DNA from: Blastococcus tunisiensis
Lineage (GTDB): Bacteria > Actinomycetota > Actinomycetes > Mycobacteriales > Geodermatophilaceae
Length of the DNA: 64,000 bases
Assembly (NCBI RefSeq): GCF_900112815.1
Contig: NZ_FOND01000003.1
Location: 186,001 to 250,000, forward strand
Direction: 5' to 3'
In this document: positions 62,439 to 64,000 of the stretch, piece after piece
How the letters are laid out: every line of letters starts with the position of its first letter
Position numbering within the stretch: the first letter of the stretch is position 1
The notes under the pieces: generated by a model
The model's database searches: none
The model's input: only the letters and a program-made list of their open reading frames with translations
What the model was told of the DNA's origin: nothing
Program-made: the position numbers and the translations under genes

Positions 62439-62590
62439 GCCGCCGGACGTCACCCGGATCGATACCCCGAGGAGAGGCATGGTCTTCGCCGCACGCCGGC
62501 CATTGAGCGGCCGTCGCGTCGTCCGGTCCGGACGACCCTTGTGCAGGGCTCGTGCGGCGAAGCACCTTCGCCGGAGAGGGAGCGATTCGG

Positions 62591-63625
62591 GTGAACAGTG
62601 AGCCGCAGGTGATGAACCGGCTCGGGCTGGCAGTGGGGCTCCGCAACCTGGGGGCCCTCGAACTGGCGGACCTCGCGCAGGCCGCCGAGAGCACCGGGCT
62701 GGGCCGGTTCGTCGCCATGGAGGCGTGGCGGGAGACGGTCGTGCCGTTGTCCGCGTGCGCCATGCGCACGGAGCAGATGGGGCTGGGTACGGGGGTGATG
62801 CAGATCTTCCCTGTCAACCCGGTCATGGTGGCCCTGCAGGCAAGCGCGCTGCAGGAGCTCAGCGGCGGCCGCTTCTCGCTCGGTCTCGGACTCGGTGCGG
62901 CCTTCGTGGTGCCGCGATGGTTCGGCGTGCCGTACGAGCGTCCGATGACCCGGATGCGGGAGTTTCTGGAGATCGTGCGTGGGGTGCATGCGTCGGCTGG
63001 TGCCGCACCGTTCTCCTATGACGGGGAGCTGTTCACCATCCGCAAGTACAGCCTTGGTGATGCTCCTGTGCGCCCGGTTCCACTGCACATCGCTGCCATC
63101 GGCCCCAAGATGCTGGAGCTGGCCGGCGAGCTCGCTGACGGAGTGATGGTGGGGGCGCTGTACTCGCCGGACCACCTCGTGGACGTGCGCGAGCGGCTCG
63201 CCGTCGGTGCCGCGCGAGCTGGTCGGGATCCTGCCGAGGTCGAGATCTCCTATCACCTGATCGCGGCGTGCGACGACGACGGCGATCGCGCCCGTTCGCT
63301 GGCACGACGGTCGATCACGTACTGCACGCAGTACCCCCACTACCTGAAGCGGTTCGCTGCCGAGGGATTCGGGCCGCTGGCAGAGGAGATCGGCCAGCTG
63401 ATCCGGGCGCACGAGAACGACGCGGCCGAAGCGCGGGTGAGCGACGCCATGCTGGAGAGGTTCGCCGTCGCGGGCACGCCGGCCGAATGCCGCGACCAGC
63501 TGCGCCGCCATCTGGCGGGGGAGGCTCTTCCCTCGCTGACGCTCTTTCCGTTCCGGGTGTCGGAGCAGGACGTCATGTCCTCGCATTACCTGTTGCTGAA
63601 GGAGCTGGGCAGTCTGGCGGTGTGA
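62591..63625 (+). CDS. LLM-class flavin-dependent oxidoreductase 3
   Basis: The 344-residue luciferase-like protein has MNRLGLAVGLRNLGALELADL, LGTGVMQIFPVNPVMVALQAS and LSGGRFSLGLGLGAAFVVPRW. GTG at 62591 follows a GGAGAGGGAG site; ATG at 62612 is an alternative. The open frame extends upstream to 62552 without a ribosome-binding site. It is the third LLM oxidoreductase of the region and probably acts on the compound handled by the hydantoinase-like enzyme. Confidence 0.87.
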   Translation: MNSEPQVMNRLGLAVGLRNLGALELADLAQAAESTGLGRFVAMEAWRETVVPLSACAMRTEQMGLGTGVMQIFPVNPVMVALQASALQELSGGRFSLGLGLGAAFVVPRWFGVPYERPMTRMREFLEIVRGVHASAGAAPFSYDGELFTIRKYSLGDAPVRPVPLHIAAIGPKMLELAGELADGVMVGALYSPDHLVDVRERLAVGAARAGRDPAEVEISYHLIAACDDDGDRARSLARRSITYCTQYPHYLKRFAAEGFGPLAEEIGQLIRAHENDAAEARVSDAMLERFAVAGTPAECRDQLRRHLAGEALPSLTLFPFRVSEQDVMSSHYLLLKELGSLAV

Positions 63626-63641
63626 CAACAGCACGAGCCGA

Positions 63642-63666
63642 CTGTGTACGACCGGACGCTACACAG
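63642..63666. repeat. Inverted repeat CTGTGTA-N11-TACACAG
   Basis: A perfect 7-base inverted repeat with an 11-base spacer sits 17 bases after the LLM gene stop and 84 bases before the dehydrogenase gene. It could be an operator for the latter or a terminator. No T tract follows, so an operator is somewhat favoured. Confidence 0.45.
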
Positions 63667-63749
63667 GTGAGGACTTCTCAGCGTGATGAACCGGTCGGTA
63701 TCTGCCGGGCGCGGCGTCCAGCCGCGGCAACGGGGTGAAGGAGCTGGTT

Positions 63750-64000
63750 GTGCAGGGCCTGATGCGAGCAGTCCGCCTCGACAGCGTGGGCGTGGACCCG
63801 TCACTGGTGGAGGTGCCGGTCCCCGAGCCGGGCGGGGGAGAGGTGCTCATCGCGATGCGGGCATGCGGCATCTGCGGCTCGGATCTGCACGTGATCGAGG
63901 GCTCCACGCGCACGGCGCATCTGCCCATGACGATGGGCCACGAGCCCTCCGGTGTGGTGCATGCGCTCGGCGCCGGAGTCGATTCTCTGTCGACCGGTCA
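63750..64000 (+). CDS. Zinc-dependent alcohol dehydrogenase family protein (3' end outside window)
   Basis: The first 83 residues show a GroES-like domain with ACGICGSDLHVIEG, carrying the catalytic-zinc cysteine, and MTMGHEPSGVVHALG with the conserved His-Glu. This is a medium-chain zinc alcohol dehydrogenase of the sorbitol/threonine dehydrogenase type. GTG at 63750 has AAGGAG six bases upstream; GTG 63735 and ATG 63762 are in frame. The coenzyme domain lies beyond the window. Confidence 0.85.
   Translation, partial: MQGLMRAVRLDSVGVDPSLVEVPVPEPGGGEVLIAMRACGICGSDLHVIEGSTRTAHLPMTMGHEPSGVVHALGAGVDSLSTG

Overview
The window is high-GC DNA with long open frames on both strands, many GTG starts and ATGA/GTGA gene overlaps. 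Together with the gene content this indicates an actinobacterium. A selenocysteine tRNA with a CUA anticodon points to Geodermatophilaceae (Geodermatophilus or Blastococcus), because UAG-programmed selenocysteine has been reported from those genera.

Layout. 1-2.9 kb: a minus-strand zinc uptake operon (znuA-znuC-znuB-zur, zur cut by the window edge) with a Zur box at the znuA start. 3-20 kb: housekeeping genes on the plus strand (proA, a MoxR/VWA pair, nadD, rsfS, a phosphatase, degV, comEA, comEC, holA, lepA, a MOSC protein, an LprG-type lipoprotein with its MFS partner), with rpsT opposite. 20-20.4 kb: a guanidine-III riboswitch in front of an SMR guanidinium exporter. 20.4-27.6 kb: a Clp-N/HTH pair, then the selenium genes selD, selC (tRNA-Sec, anticodon CUA), selA and selB. 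27.6-38.8 kb: hemW, a DksA-like protein, an ABC exporter with a two-component system, and hrcA-dnaJ under a CIRCE element, then rsmE. 38.8-42.2 kb: a minus-strand ABC importer whose binding protein resembles the putative selenate-binding family.

42.3-64 kb is an accessory catabolic region: two SDRs, three luciferase-like flavin oxidoreductases, a MaoC-type hydratase, an MBL-fold hydrolase, an APH-fold protein, a TetR regulator, an acyl-CoA ligase, a complete branched-chain-amino-acid-type (Liv) ABC transporter, a GrdB/PrdB-like protein, a hydantoinase/carboxylase A-B pair, a small zinc-ribbon protein and the start of an alcohol dehydrogenase. Three similar TGACa-N4-TGTCA sites in this region suggest shared control by the TetR protein.

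The main discovery is the link between two distant loci. The GrdB/PrdB-like gene (56854-57786) is interrupted by one in-frame UAG exactly where this family carries selenocysteine (U-P-V-C-H-Q-S), and a two-part hairpin follows the UAG immediately, as bacterial SECIS elements do. The tRNA-Sec at 24373-24468 has anticodon CUA, which reads UAG. At least four other genes in the window end at ordinary UAG stops, so the recoding must depend on context (SelB plus SECIS). selD, selC, selA, selB, a probable selenium importer and a UAG selenoprotein therefore lie within about 35 kb.
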